This document shows positions 6,278 through 14,671 of a stretch of DNA of 64,000 nt, piece by piece. A model generated the notes under the pieces. That model was given only the letters and a program-made list of their open reading frames with translations. It did no database searches and was not told the DNA's origin. The DNA lies in IMG/VR virus record IMGVR_UViG_3300043446_003692, positions 1 to 64,000 of that record. One strand, written 5' to 3'. Every line of letters begins with the position of its first letter. Position 1 is the stretch's first letter. This DNA is from a virus. A program made the position numbers and the translations under genes.

Positions 6278-6449
6278 TTCTAGTTCTTTCCTCTAGTTTA
6301 TTGAGGTAATCCATTAAAAATGAAAAATACAAATCACGCTCGTAAGGCACCATATCCTCAATTTCTTTTATCGAATATTTATGGTGCTGAGCCAAGGAAA
6401 ATATAGAAGCATAATAATTTTCAAGAGTATTGTGACTCAGCGCAGCATA
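6270..6449 (-). CDS. 51: gp51-like extension reached by -1 frameshift from gp26
   Basis: A 59-residue frame with no start codon of its own follows a slippery T TTT TTT. It reads YAALSHNTLENYYASIFS, then LAQHHKYSIKEIEDM and VPYERDLYF. The ENYY...HHKYS...M-P-ERD-Y pattern is what I associate with gp51 (baseplate hub assembly catalyst) in T4-like phages. Joined to gp26 after Phe234 it gives a 293-residue protein. Its stop overlaps the holin-like start, so no space is lost. It is best explained as a fused tail-chaperone-like product. Confidence 0.7.
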   Translation of the reverse strand, partial: YAALSHNTLENYYASIFSLAQHHKYSIKEIEDMVPYERDLYFSFLMDYLNKLEERTRNA

Positions 6450-7150
6450 AAAAAATCGTTGAGAGAACTCAACTCTATTTTTCTATCATTACCAAATGAA
6501 TTTTTGTATGTAATTGTATGCTTTAATTTTGGAGCTGTTGCCAAAAATTCATTGATTTTTTCAAATGTCTTAATATCGATTTGATTGATGAAATCTAATA
6601 GTTCTTGGCGCGAAAAGTTTTTAGGTTCGTAAACCGATTCTTCGTCATAGATCTTATCTATGCAGCGAACAATCAATTCTATTGCTGCATCTTCTGGCGT
6701 AGCATTAAGGAATTCTTTATCAGAATAAATGCTGGCTGGAGGATACCTCATTACAATACCATTTTTACCTATGATGCTAATTTTATTAGAAACATCCTTC
6801 GGCATTTCCAAAACGATTTCGTCAAGATTAATTTCAAATTCGTATAGTTTTTCGTCTTCATAATCTTTGTACGAAAGTTTAATTACATTGCTTACTGACA
6901 AAGAACGAATTTTAAGGAACAAGTATTCCAGATCGAAAACAGAAATAGTATCTACGTCAAACGTAGGATCCATAGAACAATTGTTTACTACCTGTTTTAT
7001 GGCAGTTAAAATGTCATTATCTTCGTTGCTTGTTTTTGCTACAAGAAGTATTTTTTCTTCTCTGACTAGAAACTGCCTAAACTTCATCTTTTTGTTCAAT
7101 GAAGGCACAAGAATATCAAACTGCGGGTACATAATTTTAGGTAAAGACAT
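6437..7150 (-). CDS. 26: gp26-like baseplate hub protein (zero-frame product)
   Basis: 237 residues (T4 gp26: 208). Matches the T4 baseplate-hub protein family in layout: an N-terminal MYPQFDILVPS, then KFRQFLVREEK, a middle LKIRSLSV segment and a C-terminal helical DIKTFEKINEFL region. The gp26 family resembles tail-assembly chaperones in layout. The gene ends SLNDFFMLR directly after the slippery run, so most ribosomes would make this short form and some the gp26-gp51 fusion. It is preceded by the gp54-like gene. Confidence 0.8.
   Translation of the reverse strand: MSLPKIMYPQFDILVPSLNKKMKFRQFLVREEKILLVAKTSNEDNDILTAIKQVVNNCSMDPTFDVDTISVFDLEYLFLKIRSLSVSNVIKLSYKDYEDEKLYEFEINLDEIVLEMPKDVSNKISIIGKNGIVMRYPPASIYSDKEFLNATPEDAAIELIVRCIDKIYDEESVYEPKNFSRQELLDFINQIDIKTFEKINEFLATAPKLKHTITYKNSFGNDRKIELSSLNDFFMLR
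6449..6455 (-). promoter_or_regulatory. Slippery heptamer T_TTT_TTT for -1 ribosomal frameshifting
   Basis: On the minus strand the gp26 frame reads GAT TTT TTT ATG CTG CGC TGA. The seven Ts fit X_XXY_YYZ in phase, nine bases before the gp26 stop. Slipping back one base gives TAT GCT GCG and continues for 59 codons into gp51. No stable downstream stem was identified by eye. Confidence 0.75.
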
Positions 7151-7170
7151 AGTTCACACCTCTTAATAAG

Positions 7171-7845
7171 TTATCCACCGAAAAGCGATTGGTCTCCTCG
7201 AAATACTGCAGTTTCAATTGCAGCAGATCTATCGCCAACAGATCTAAACGTCTGAGCGCCACCGACTCCAACGTTACGTTCATTCCAAGAGAAAAAGTTA
7301 AATCTAACATTCAAACGCATAAAGTCGCTACTGCCCCAGTTTAAACTGATGTCAGATATGGAAACTGGGAATGCGTCAACCAAATCGATAATCATTGTTG
7401 GGTAATCTGGTCTAATTTCATTGTAAACGAAAATGGTCAAAGTTGATGCGTATTCATCTTTATAAGCTAACTCAAACTCTGTTCCTCGACCCAAATTATA
7501 ATTGTATATTGTGTCCATCCAAGCCTGAAACATATTCCACATTTGAGCTTTTTGATCAATGCGAAATGTGACATTACAATCAGTAAACGCTGCACCAAAT
7601 GGCATCTTTTCGATGTTACCAACACCTTGGCGGCGCAATTCAGAAGTCTGTAGGCTGATACCTGGAACAGATACGCTTTCTGCATAGTACTCTAGGATGC
7701 GACCAGTTTGAGCTGTGTTAACGCCACCTACTGATCTGCCAGTTAAAATATTTGGTATAGGTACGCGTACGACAAATCGATTATTTTTCAATAATCCGCC
7801 ATTACGCGATAAATTTGATGTAAACTGATCGATACTAAAAGGCAT
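7171..7845 (-). CDS. 54: gp54-like baseplate-tail tube initiator (tube-fold protein)
   Basis: 224 residues. The layout is that of a gp19-type tube fold: KNNRFVVRVP near the start, ESVSVPGISL, MPFGAAFTDCNVTFR, WMDTIYNY and a final strand FMRLNVRFNFFSW. gp54 and gp48 are the tube-like proteins that join the hub to the tube in T4. gp48 is identified separately at 8941, so this is the gp54 candidate. The gene is shorter than T4 gp54 (320). It shares one base with the upstream gene's stop. Confidence 0.6.
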   Translation of the reverse strand: MPFSIDQFTSNLSRNGGLLKNNRFVVRVPIPNILTGRSVGGVNTAQTGRILEYYAESVSVPGISLQTSELRRQGVGNIEKMPFGAAFTDCNVTFRIDQKAQMWNMFQAWMDTIYNYNLGRGTEFELAYKDEYASTLTIFVYNEIRPDYPTMIIDLVDAFPVSISDISLNWGSSDFMRLNVRFNFFSWNERNVGVGGAQTFRSVGDRSAAIETAVFRGDQSLFGG

Positions 7846-8447
7846 TATCTTCTAACCATTGATTGTGATTCCGCTTGTACTGTTGCTGCGCTGGCTTTTG
7901 CAAACCTTTCAGTTGGTAGCAACAATGCTTTATCCCAGTTTTCGGGCGAAACATACAGAAAATTACTCTGTACATGCCCGTAAAGATACCTTTTAAAGCA
8001 CGGTGCGAAATAACGAAACTTACTAGCGCTGGTCAAAATCTCATATGAAATTTGCAGCTTAGTGCTATCATCGTATTTATTGTTATTGCGGAGAGTGTAT
8101 AGCGCATCCATCAGTTGGGCGCGCAGCTTTGGCGGCAAATAGTGGAGATTCAAACCAGTGAATCCATCCTGATCTACATTGACCAACATAATCATAGGAA
8201 ATTTATCGTAGTATGGGAGAATTTTCTTCAGTTTTGGATCATAAAAAAACATAAACATTTTGCCAATATCAGCTGTACGTATACCTGATCTGACATTTTC
8301 TTTGTCGTTCATCAAACGATTGTTGTTTACGTTAGTTATTTTTTGAGCTTCGCCGCGATACCAAGCAATAGCATCTTTTGGGCTTAGGGAATCTACGCCC
8401 GCTCTTGCGCCTCTGTTGGCTAATTGTTGGAAAACGTAAGCAACCAT
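7845..8447 (-). CDS. Structural protein, candidate DNA end protector (gp2-like)
   Basis: 200 residues. Core motifs are MFFYDPKLKKILPYYDKFP, then GLNLHYLPPKLRAQLMDALY and FAPCFKRYLYGHV. This pattern recurs in marine T4-like phages and I recall it annotated as a virion protein or gp2. In T4, gene 2 lies next to gene 4, and here it lies next to gp4, which supports the idea. In T4, gp2 caps DNA ends against RecBCD. The length is below T4 gp2 (274), so the name is tentative. One-base overlaps link it to both neighbours. Confidence 0.45.
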   Translation of the reverse strand: MVAYVFQQLANRGARAGVDSLSPKDAIAWYRGEAQKITNVNNNRLMNDKENVRSGIRTADIGKMFMFFYDPKLKKILPYYDKFPMIMLVNVDQDGFTGLNLHYLPPKLRAQLMDALYTLRNNNKYDDSTKLQISYEILTSASKFRYFAPCFKRYLYGHVQSNFLYVSPENWDKALLLPTERFAKASAATVQAESQSMVRR

Positions 8448-8887
8448 CAGAAATTAATACCTAACTCTTTTTCTGTAAAGATATGAAATGACCATTTTCT
8501 ATCAGCGCAAAACTCTCGCGCTGCTTTCCACTTTGCTTGATTTACACCGTATGTCATAACCTCAGTAATATACTTTCGAGAGGGCTTTGGCTGCTTTTTA
8601 GGTTCCATAGTCTGCGCTAACGGTTTAACCTCGATAATTGCTGTTTCTATTAACCCCTGTTTATTTATCTTTTTGACATAAAAATCGGGAAAGTATCTAT
8701 GTAATTTGCCATCTACTGGCGATCGGTATGGAATGAAAAACTCCTCGGAGCTCCACTCAACAACATCAGGATGTTCGTCCAGATGCATCATAAGTTTAAG
8801 TTCCCAGCGGGAGCGATAAATAATATTTGAGGGATTGCCTCGATATTTTTGAGGTTGTTTTGGTCTGAAGTAACCTTTGTAAGCCAT
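8447..8887 (-). CDS. 4: gp4-like head completion protein (TnsA-like nuclease fold)
   Basis: 146 residues (T4 gp4: 150). It contains YRSRWELKLMMHLD, EEFFIPYRSP, then HRYFPDFYVK and IIEVKPLAQ. The PDF...EVK pair is the Asp and Glu/x/Lys active-site pattern of a PD-(D/E)XK nuclease, which gp4 proteins share. In T4, gp4 (with gp50) completes heads before tail joining. It is the first gene of the minus-strand hub operon and starts 36 bases from a GATAAATA motif. Confidence 0.85.
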   Translation of the reverse strand: MAYKGYFRPKQPQKYRGNPSNIIYRSRWELKLMMHLDEHPDVVEWSSEEFFIPYRSPVDGKLHRYFPDFYVKKINKQGLIETAIIEVKPLAQTMEPKKQPKPSRKYITEVMTYGVNQAKWKAAREFCADRKWSFHIFTEKELGINF

Positions 8888-8901
8888 GTTCCAAAATCTT
8901 C

Positions 8902-8909
8902 AATAAATA
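8902..8909 (+). promoter_or_regulatory. Late-promoter-like AATAAATA for the baseplate operon
   Basis: AATAAATA differs from the T4 late core TATAAATA at one position and lies 31 bases before the gp48 ATG, as for the exact match at 51024. It sits in the only gap between the two divergent operons. Confidence 0.5.
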
Positions 8910-8921
8910 ACAGTACTAAGC

Positions 8922-8929
8922 TATTTATC
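8922..8929 (-). promoter_or_regulatory. Late-promoter-like GATAAATA for the minus-strand hub operon
   Basis: TATTTATC on the plus strand reads GATAAATA on the minus strand, one mismatch from the late core, 34 bases upstream of the gp4 start. It faces the plus-strand motif at 8902-8909 with nearly the same predicted start point. Confidence 0.45.
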
Positions 8930-8940
8930 AAGGAAAATAA

Positions 8941-9768
8941 ATGTTAGACAGCGTATTGCAAGGTCTCAATGAGTTTGGTAAAACAATCGGTATAGATATC
9001 GGTTCGCTGACTTCTAGTATGAATACTGGAACTCATGTTTTTCCTTCCAATCTTAGCCGCGACTACTATATGGAAATTCAATTTTTTGAATATAGTCGAC
9101 AAAATCTAAACTCAATAGGTACTGCATTACCAAGAGGGAAAATACGATTACCTATAGCTGCTAACTTGGTAGACGCTCAAGGCGTAAATTATGGAGAAGA
9201 GGCATTAACAACCTCTTTGGGTGGTGCGACGAATGCTGTCGCTGGCAACGCGCCAGGTGGCGCTTTGTTCGATAAAGCATTAAATGCTGCTGGTGCTGGA
9301 GCTGTAGGTGGTGTGGCTGCTGCACTAGGCGGCACTGGGCAAGGATTGGTTGGAGCCATGTTTGGTATAACAGCCAACCCATTTTTAACAGTGTTGTTTA
9401 AGAATCCAAACTACAGAGAATACGAATTTGCTTGGAGATTAACGCCAAGAAATCCAACAGAAAGTGCAGCAATTCAAAACATTTACAAATCAGTAAAATA
9501 TCATCAGCTTCCAAAAAGAAGCGAAGGAGCTGGTGGTGCTGTGCTTGCTTACCCAAGCCTAGTTAAAGTTTCTATCAAGGCTCGACAAGAGTCATTATAT
9601 CCATTTAAGTATGGTGTTATCGTAAATTCTTCCTTCAATTTCGCACCAGATGGTGCACCATCGTTTTTCAGGAACGGCAATCCAACATCTATAGATTTTC
9701 GTTTGTCGGTAAAAGAAGTAGAATACTTCCTCAAGGGCGACAATCAAAGAATGTTCCAAAAAATTTAA
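8941..9768 (+). CDS. 48: gp48 tail tube cap / baseplate protein
   Basis: 275 residues (T4: 364). Clear gp48 signs are KIRLPIAANLVDAQGV, NPFLTVLFKNPNYREYEFAW, KSVKYHQLP, and LYPFKYGVIVNSSFNFAPDG followed by SVKEVEYFLKGD. A Gly/Ala-rich linker (about 95-140) replaces part of the T4 sequence. gp48 sits on the hub and starts tube polymerisation together with gp54. It is the first gene of the plus-strand baseplate operon. Confidence 0.9.
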   Translation: MLDSVLQGLNEFGKTIGIDIGSLTSSMNTGTHVFPSNLSRDYYMEIQFFEYSRQNLNSIGTALPRGKIRLPIAANLVDAQGVNYGEEALTTSLGGATNAVAGNAPGGALFDKALNAAGAGAVGGVAAALGGTGQGLVGAMFGITANPFLTVLFKNPNYREYEFAWRLTPRNPTESAAIQNIYKSVKYHQLPKRSEGAGGAVLAYPSLVKVSIKARQESLYPFKYGVIVNSSFNFAPDGAPSFFRNGNPTSIDFRLSVKEVEYFLKGDNQRMFQKI

Positions 9769-9780
9769 CGAGAAAATAAA

Positions 9781-10635
9781 ATGGAAAGATATTTCGAAAA
9801 GTTCCCAACAGTAACCTATAATGGCTATGAATCTAAAAACCTCATGGTAAGAACAAAAATCATTGACAAGGTATACGACAAACCAGAAAATTTTAATTTT
9901 TATGAATTAACAGATACTTTCAGACCAGACAACGTTGCATATGAATTGTATGGCGACCAGTATATGAGCTGGTTGGTTTATATGTCTAATAGAATAGTGG
10001 ATCCATACTATGATTGGTTCTTAGGGCAGTATGACTTCGAACAATATATTTTGCAAAAATATAGTTCTTACGAAAACGCTCAAGGTAAAGTAGCATATTG
10101 GTCTAACAATTGGTATGATGATAATACGGTGCTTTCAGTTTCTTATTACAATAACACATTAGCTGATTATGCTAAAAAATACTACGAGCCAGTATTTGCT
10201 GCTAATACAATTTTAGAATATAAACGTAGAGAAGCTGATTGGATTGTAAACACCAATCAAATTTGGGAACTTAAAGTTGACGCAGATATATCTTTAGTAT
10301 TAGACGATAAAGTTACGGTAGCCAATTCCTTATCATTTGACGTTGCTAACGGACAAGTATTGTTCGCGAACAGTTCTTTAGTTCGTATTCACCAAGTTTT
10401 TGGTTCACCAGAAGTTAGTAATGGAACTATAAGTTATGGTAGCAATACAGCTAACGTAACATCATCTACATTAGTTGCCAGAAATATACCTTTAGAAGAA
10501 CAATCTTTTTGGTCAGCAGTTACGTATTACGATGTTGAAGACATTAAAAATGCTGGTAAAAAATTAATCAAAGTAGTAAGTCCTTCTCTTGCGCTAGACA
10601 CAGCGCTACAATTGAAAAGAGAACTGAATCCATGA
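9781..10635 (+). CDS. 53: gp53 baseplate wedge protein
   Basis: 284 residues (T4: 196). The N-terminal half matches gp53: YELTDTFRPDNVAYELYGD, YMSWLVYMSNRIVDPYYDWFL and the following FEQYILQKYSSYENA. The C-terminal 130 residues are extra and contain Asp/Val-rich beta segments (DDKVTVANSL) not in T4. gp53 joins wedges into the six-fold baseplate. AACGAGAAA lies before the ATG, and the stop overlaps the next start (ATGA). Confidence 0.85.
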   Translation: MERYFEKFPTVTYNGYESKNLMVRTKIIDKVYDKPENFNFYELTDTFRPDNVAYELYGDQYMSWLVYMSNRIVDPYYDWFLGQYDFEQYILQKYSSYENAQGKVAYWSNNWYDDNTVLSVSYYNNTLADYAKKYYEPVFAANTILEYKRREADWIVNTNQIWELKVDADISLVLDDKVTVANSLSFDVANGQVLFANSSLVRIHQVFGSPEVSNGTISYGSNTANVTSSTLVARNIPLEEQSFWSAVTYYDVEDIKNAGKKLIKVVSPSLALDTALQLKRELNP

Positions 10636-11858
10636 CTGGTTATAATCCAGGCGATATATTGGTATACGAACTTAAAGTTGGGTCTATCGACTTTAAGTAT
10701 ACTTTCATTTCATTCGACATTTACGAAAGTGTTTTTACGCCTGGTGTTTTAGCAACTATAACTCTGTTAGATACTGGCGATTTTCTAGGTCAGCAAAAAA
10801 TAGCTGGTGGCGAACCAGTTAACATATCATTTAAAGCTCCTGGTGGGCAATTAGCAGAGTACAAACTAATCCTCAATAAGATTAAAGATTCAGAGCCATT
10901 ACCAAGTCAAAAGGCTAAATCATATATTATTGAAGCAGCCTCTGAAGAAATTTTCAATGCTCGCGACAAGTATGTAACAAAAGTTTATGACAACAAACAA
11001 TTTTCGCAGATGGTTGAAGACATATTCAAAGAGTTTTTAAAAAGCAGTAAGAAGCTCGAGGTAGAACAAACTAAGGGCATGCAAAAATATGTAGTGCCAA
11101 CTCAAAAACCTTTCCAAGCTATCGATATGATTCGTCGCCGCAGTGTTTCTCCTCAAAATGAATCATCAACATATGTGTTTTACGAAAACTCTGATGGGTT
11201 TCATTTCGTAACTTTAGAAAAAATCATTAGAGATAGAAAAATAGTTCGAACATTAATTCAGGATAATACAGTTGGTAATAATTTTTTAAGATCAAAAGCT
11301 AATAACATTTTACAGTTAAAAGTACCTCAGCAGATGGACGTTTCTCGTTCAACAGCTTCTGGTGCACAAAAGAGTCAATACAATACATTCAATCTATTCA
11401 CTTTGGATTATAAGAAAAAAGATATTGATGACCCAGAAAAAGGAACTGCGAAACCAGGTAAAAATAGAATAAAAAGTAGTTATGAAAGTAAGCACAAAGA
11501 AAAGCCAGGTTTGATCAGCGTTCTTCCAGTTGCTAATGAAAAGAAAGTTGGTCTTGGTGGTAAATCTTATATTCCAGAACAAACACCAAAGCAGCGTGCA
11601 TACGCGGACGCGCTCGCGAGTGGATCCATACGCATGACTGTTGTGGGCGACACAATTTACAAAGCTGGTGTAATGGTCACAGCTCAAATCATAAAGAAGG
11701 CAGACACAACTGTCCATCCAGGTCTTGATTACGCGATTACGGGCGATATGCTCGTAACAGCTGTTCACCATCAAGTTGGTAAACCAGCTGAACGCCCGAG
11801 ATATGTTAGCATTTTAGAATGCATGAAAGCGTCGTATAATGAGGATGTTAATTCATGA
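10632..11858 (+). CDS. 27: gp27 baseplate hub protein
   Basis: 408 residues (T4: 391). It shows the hub layout: FTFISF-type strand then YESVFTPGVLATITLLDTGD, IAGGEPVNISF, SYIIEAASEE, a QMVEDIFKEFLKSSKK helix, then RRRSVSPQNESSTYVFYENSDGF. gp27 forms the trimeric hub that carries the gp5 spike and matches the P2 gpD/VgrG fold. It lies directly before the gp5 OB-fold gene, overlapping by four bases, as expected for a gp27-gp5 pair. Confidence 0.88.
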   Translation: MTGYNPGDILVYELKVGSIDFKYTFISFDIYESVFTPGVLATITLLDTGDFLGQQKIAGGEPVNISFKAPGGQLAEYKLILNKIKDSEPLPSQKAKSYIIEAASEEIFNARDKYVTKVYDNKQFSQMVEDIFKEFLKSSKKLEVEQTKGMQKYVVPTQKPFQAIDMIRRRSVSPQNESSTYVFYENSDGFHFVTLEKIIRDRKIVRTLIQDNTVGNNFLRSKANNILQLKVPQQMDVSRSTASGAQKSQYNTFNLFTLDYKKKDIDDPEKGTAKPGKNRIKSSYESKHKEKPGLISVLPVANEKKVGLGGKSYIPEQTPKQRAYADALASGSIRMTVVGDTIYKAGVMVTAQIIKKADTTVHPGLDYAITGDMLVTAVHHQVGKPAERPRYVSILECMKASYNEDVNS

Positions 11859-13567
11859 CAGAGCGATCGCTTGGTTCAAATTTTAAATGGTTTCTCGCTA
11901 AGGTTGTCAATCGCGGCGATGGCAAACAGGGCAAAAAAGATAACACACAATCTGGTCGTGTACAGGTTCGTATATTCGGTAAACATGATGACGAGCAAAA
12001 CGTACCAGATGATAAACTTCCATGGGCAGTTCCTCTTCTTCCATTAGGAACTGGTGCGTCAAAAGAAGGCGTAGGAGCAACTCCAGTTGGGTTGAAAAAA
12101 GATAGTATCGTTGTTGGTTTTTATGCAGATAAAGACGAAACGATGCCAATTCTTTTCGGAATATTACATAAAGCTGGTACTGACTCTGGCGATGATGGCA
12201 CTGATCTTGATACCACAAAAAACGATGTGCCGAAAGGTGCAAGAACTCAAGATACTGGCGGCGGTGATAAAAATGATGTTCTTAAGAAACGACTTACTGA
12301 AGAAGTAGGTAAGGATGGTCAACATCATAAAGATAAAAAAACAATTGGTGATGTGCCATTCCAGGGCGAACCAGTTTTAGACGCTATTAAAAAAATAGAT
12401 CCATCAAATATATCTGGCGCTATACCTGGCGCGATTAATGGCATGAAATCTATTGTTAATACTCTTGGCGTTGCTGGTTCTCTACTTGCAAACTTTCAGG
12501 CATTGACCAGTGGAAAATTGTCGATTACTGGTTTGCTGGCAACAGTTACTAACGTTAGTGGTGTTATCAGTCAAGTAACGGGCGGACAAGTAGGTCAGAT
12601 TGCAGGAGTAGTAAATCAAGTAGCAGCCACAACTCTTGTTCAAACTTTTGGCGGTGTGCCAGTTAATATGGTTATGAATGGAACGCAAGGCGTCACAGCC
12701 AGATTTGGTAACACTGTTATCAATATCAGTCATAGATACGACAGATATGGTAATATTATATCTAGTAATGGTACAGTTTTAAATAATGGCGTTCTTATCG
12801 GCAGTGGTAATATGGCGCAAATAGGTATAGTAGTAGGAGGGCTTTCTCCAACAGCTAGTAAAATATTGGCTGGTGTGCAAGCAGCAAGTATGGCTTCTAA
12901 TCTTATAGCTAACGCATTTGGTGGGGGAAATCCGTTACAAACAGTTCTTAATGGTTTGGGTGGAATTACTGGTTTAACAAGTTTGGCATCAAAGGCGGCT
13001 GGATTACTAGGACCACTCACTCAAAATTTCGGCGTAGCTGTTGCGATTGCTAACAATCTTAGAAGTCAAACACAAATAGCATTTGCTGGATTACAAGCAG
13101 CCCCATTCCGTGCAGCTGGATCTGGCGAAATAAATCAAGTACTACAAAAAATCGGCAACATCGCTGGTGTTATCAATAATGTTGTTGGCGCTGCAGCTAT
13201 CATAAGCGGAAGAGCTAATATTGTTCCTTCTGTTTATGGTGCTAGAATTGGCGCGTTTAACACACCAGCTTCGTTATTGAATTCAGCAATAAGTATTTCT
13301 GCTGGTGTATTGACAGCTGCAGCTGCTCTCAACAGAAATCCATTAATTGCAGCTCCTCTTTCTCCGCTGGCAGTTTCTAGAACTTATGTAAGTCCTACGA
13401 TTATTACGCCACTGAGTTACACTAATCCACCAGCTAGAATTAGTTCTCTCAATAACAGCGTTCTCAGCGTAAACGTTCCAATACTAAACACTCGAGTCAT
13501 TTATGGCAATATCAACGCAGTTCCAGGCATTGGGTTCAATGTTTCTGGTATTGGTATTAGATTTTAA
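11855..13567 (+). CDS. 5: gp5-like hub OB-fold protein with long Gly/Ala/Val extension, no lysozyme
   Basis: 570 residues. Residues 1-110 match the gp5 OB-fold: WFLAKVVNRGD, SGRVQVRIFGKHDD, LPWAVPLLPLG, then VVGFYADKDETMPILFGIL. Unlike T4 gp5, no lysozyme domain follows. About 400 residues of Gly/Ala/Val/Asn-rich, weakly repetitive sequence (GVAGSLLANF, GNMAQIGIVVGG) replace it, and the beta-helix is a separate gene. The extension could be a membrane-active or beta-rich needle segment; its role is not known. It overlaps gp27 by four bases. Confidence 0.8.
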   Translation: MTERSLGSNFKWFLAKVVNRGDGKQGKKDNTQSGRVQVRIFGKHDDEQNVPDDKLPWAVPLLPLGTGASKEGVGATPVGLKKDSIVVGFYADKDETMPILFGILHKAGTDSGDDGTDLDTTKNDVPKGARTQDTGGGDKNDVLKKRLTEEVGKDGQHHKDKKTIGDVPFQGEPVLDAIKKIDPSNISGAIPGAINGMKSIVNTLGVAGSLLANFQALTSGKLSITGLLATVTNVSGVISQVTGGQVGQIAGVVNQVAATTLVQTFGGVPVNMVMNGTQGVTARFGNTVINISHRYDRYGNIISSNGTVLNNGVLIGSGNMAQIGIVVGGLSPTASKILAGVQAASMASNLIANAFGGGNPLQTVLNGLGGITGLTSLASKAAGLLGPLTQNFGVAVAIANNLRSQTQIAFAGLQAAPFRAAGSGEINQVLQKIGNIAGVINNVVGAAAIISGRANIVPSVYGARIGAFNTPASLLNSAISISAGVLTAAAALNRNPLIAAPLSPLAVSRTYVSPTIITPLSYTNPPARISSLNNSVLSVNVPILNTRVIYGNINAVPGIGFNVSGIGIRF

Positions 13568-13576
13568 GGATGTAAC

Positions 13577-14242
13577 ATGGCAGTAGGTAACGGCGATCAA
13601 GCTCCGAAACAGCGCCACCCAGAAACTGAATATGAAGCAGAGTATTATTATAACAAAAAAATGACTACTGAATCTGGTCATGAAATGGAGTGGGATGACA
13701 CGCCAGGTAAAGAGCGTATTCGTATAGGGCATAAATCGGGTTCCTATACAGAATTTAGCGCAAAGGGCGACAAGGTTGACAACATTATTGGGCGCGAGTA
13801 TAAATATAATACTGGTGGTTTTACACAAACAGTTGATGAAAATAGTGATATAAAATATAATGGGAACCTTCGCGTTTCGATTGGTAAAAATCAACACGTA
13901 GAAGTAAATGGCGCCAAAACTGAAACTATTGCTGAGGAATTAGCAATGGCAGTAAACAAAGGCGCTTCTATCGTGATTATTGAAGACCTTTATATTGTGG
14001 CTAAAAACGTAACGATTTCGGCTAGCGAACATGTTAATATAGATGCAGGCGGCGATATTGGTTTAAATGCTGGTGGCAATATTAATTTAAAAGCTGGGGC
14101 TGGTATGTCAGTAAAAGCGGAAGGTGGTGATATAATGACCGAATCTTCTGCAGCAACTAAAATGAGAATGGGCGCTACGTTCGAAACAACTTCTGGCAGC
14201 ACTACCACGATGAAGGCGCCAAAGATCGATCTGAACCCGTAA
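13577..14242 (+). CDS. 5: gp5 C-terminal-like spike (VgrG-type beta-helix)
   Basis: 221 residues. The start (GHEMEWDDTPGKERIRIGHKSG) is the VgrG/gp5 'H-x-M-x-W-D-D-T-P-G' needle signature. The end is an eight-residue repeat helix: ASEHVNIDAGGDIGLNAGGN and NLKAGAGMSVKAEGGD, typical of triangular beta-helix spikes. In T4 this is the C-terminal part of gp5. It would form the membrane-piercing needle, capped by the PAAR protein at 14671. AAGGA precedes the ATG. Confidence 0.9.
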   Translation: MAVGNGDQAPKQRHPETEYEAEYYYNKKMTTESGHEMEWDDTPGKERIRIGHKSGSYTEFSAKGDKVDNIIGREYKYNTGGFTQTVDENSDIKYNGNLRVSIGKNQHVEVNGAKTETIAEELAMAVNKGASIVIIEDLYIVAKNVTISASEHVNIDAGGDIGLNAGGNINLKAGAGMSVKAEGGDIMTESSAATKMRMGATFETTSGSTTTMKAPKIDLNP

Positions 14243-14251
14243 GGAAAAAAG

Positions 14252-14671
14252 ATGTCAGTAACATTAACAACACAAACAGCCAATGGTGTAACGGTAATCG
14301 TCGGCGAACAAACTGGCGGAACTGGCGCAGCAATTGCGATTAACTACGCGACTCTTTACGGTAGAATGGCTGATGCTTTAGAAAATCTAGCGGCGAATGT
14401 TGCTTCCATTAAAACTACATTAGAAAATATGAGTGCGAATGTTTCAGTTATAAGAACCAATTCTACTACGATGGCAACACTGGCTAGTGGCAATGGTATG
14501 CACATCGTTAGCCCATACGAATCTTTTGGCGCTGTTTCGCTTTATCGTTTGTATGCTGAGGAAGGCGCTATCCTTGATACTAAAAACTATGTTAATGACG
14601 AAAAGGAAACCGAAGCAAATAACGCGATTGCTGCGATGATGACCAAAGTCGAACCATTTAGGCAATTCTAA
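14252..14671 (+). CDS. Hypothetical baseplate-associated protein
   Basis: 139 residues between the spike and the PAAR tip. The middle is helical (MADALENLAANVASIKTTLENM), suggesting a short coiled coil; the end is a helical DEKETEANNAIAAMMTK. No family is recognised, but proteins of this size sit at this place in marine T4-like phages. The stop overlaps the PAAR start (TAATG), which suggests a shared role in spike or tip assembly. AAGGA precedes the ATG. Confidence 0.55.
   Translation: MSVTLTTQTANGVTVIVGEQTGGTGAAIAINYATLYGRMADALENLAANVASIKTTLENMSANVSVIRTNSTTMATLASGNGMHIVSPYESFGAVSLYRLYAEEGAILDTKNYVNDEKETEANNAIAAMMTKVEPFRQF

Noticed and set aside
13799-13806. TATAAATA in the spike gene
   Set aside because: It lies inside coding sequence (codons for YKYN) far from any downstream start, so it is probably chance in an AT-rich gene.
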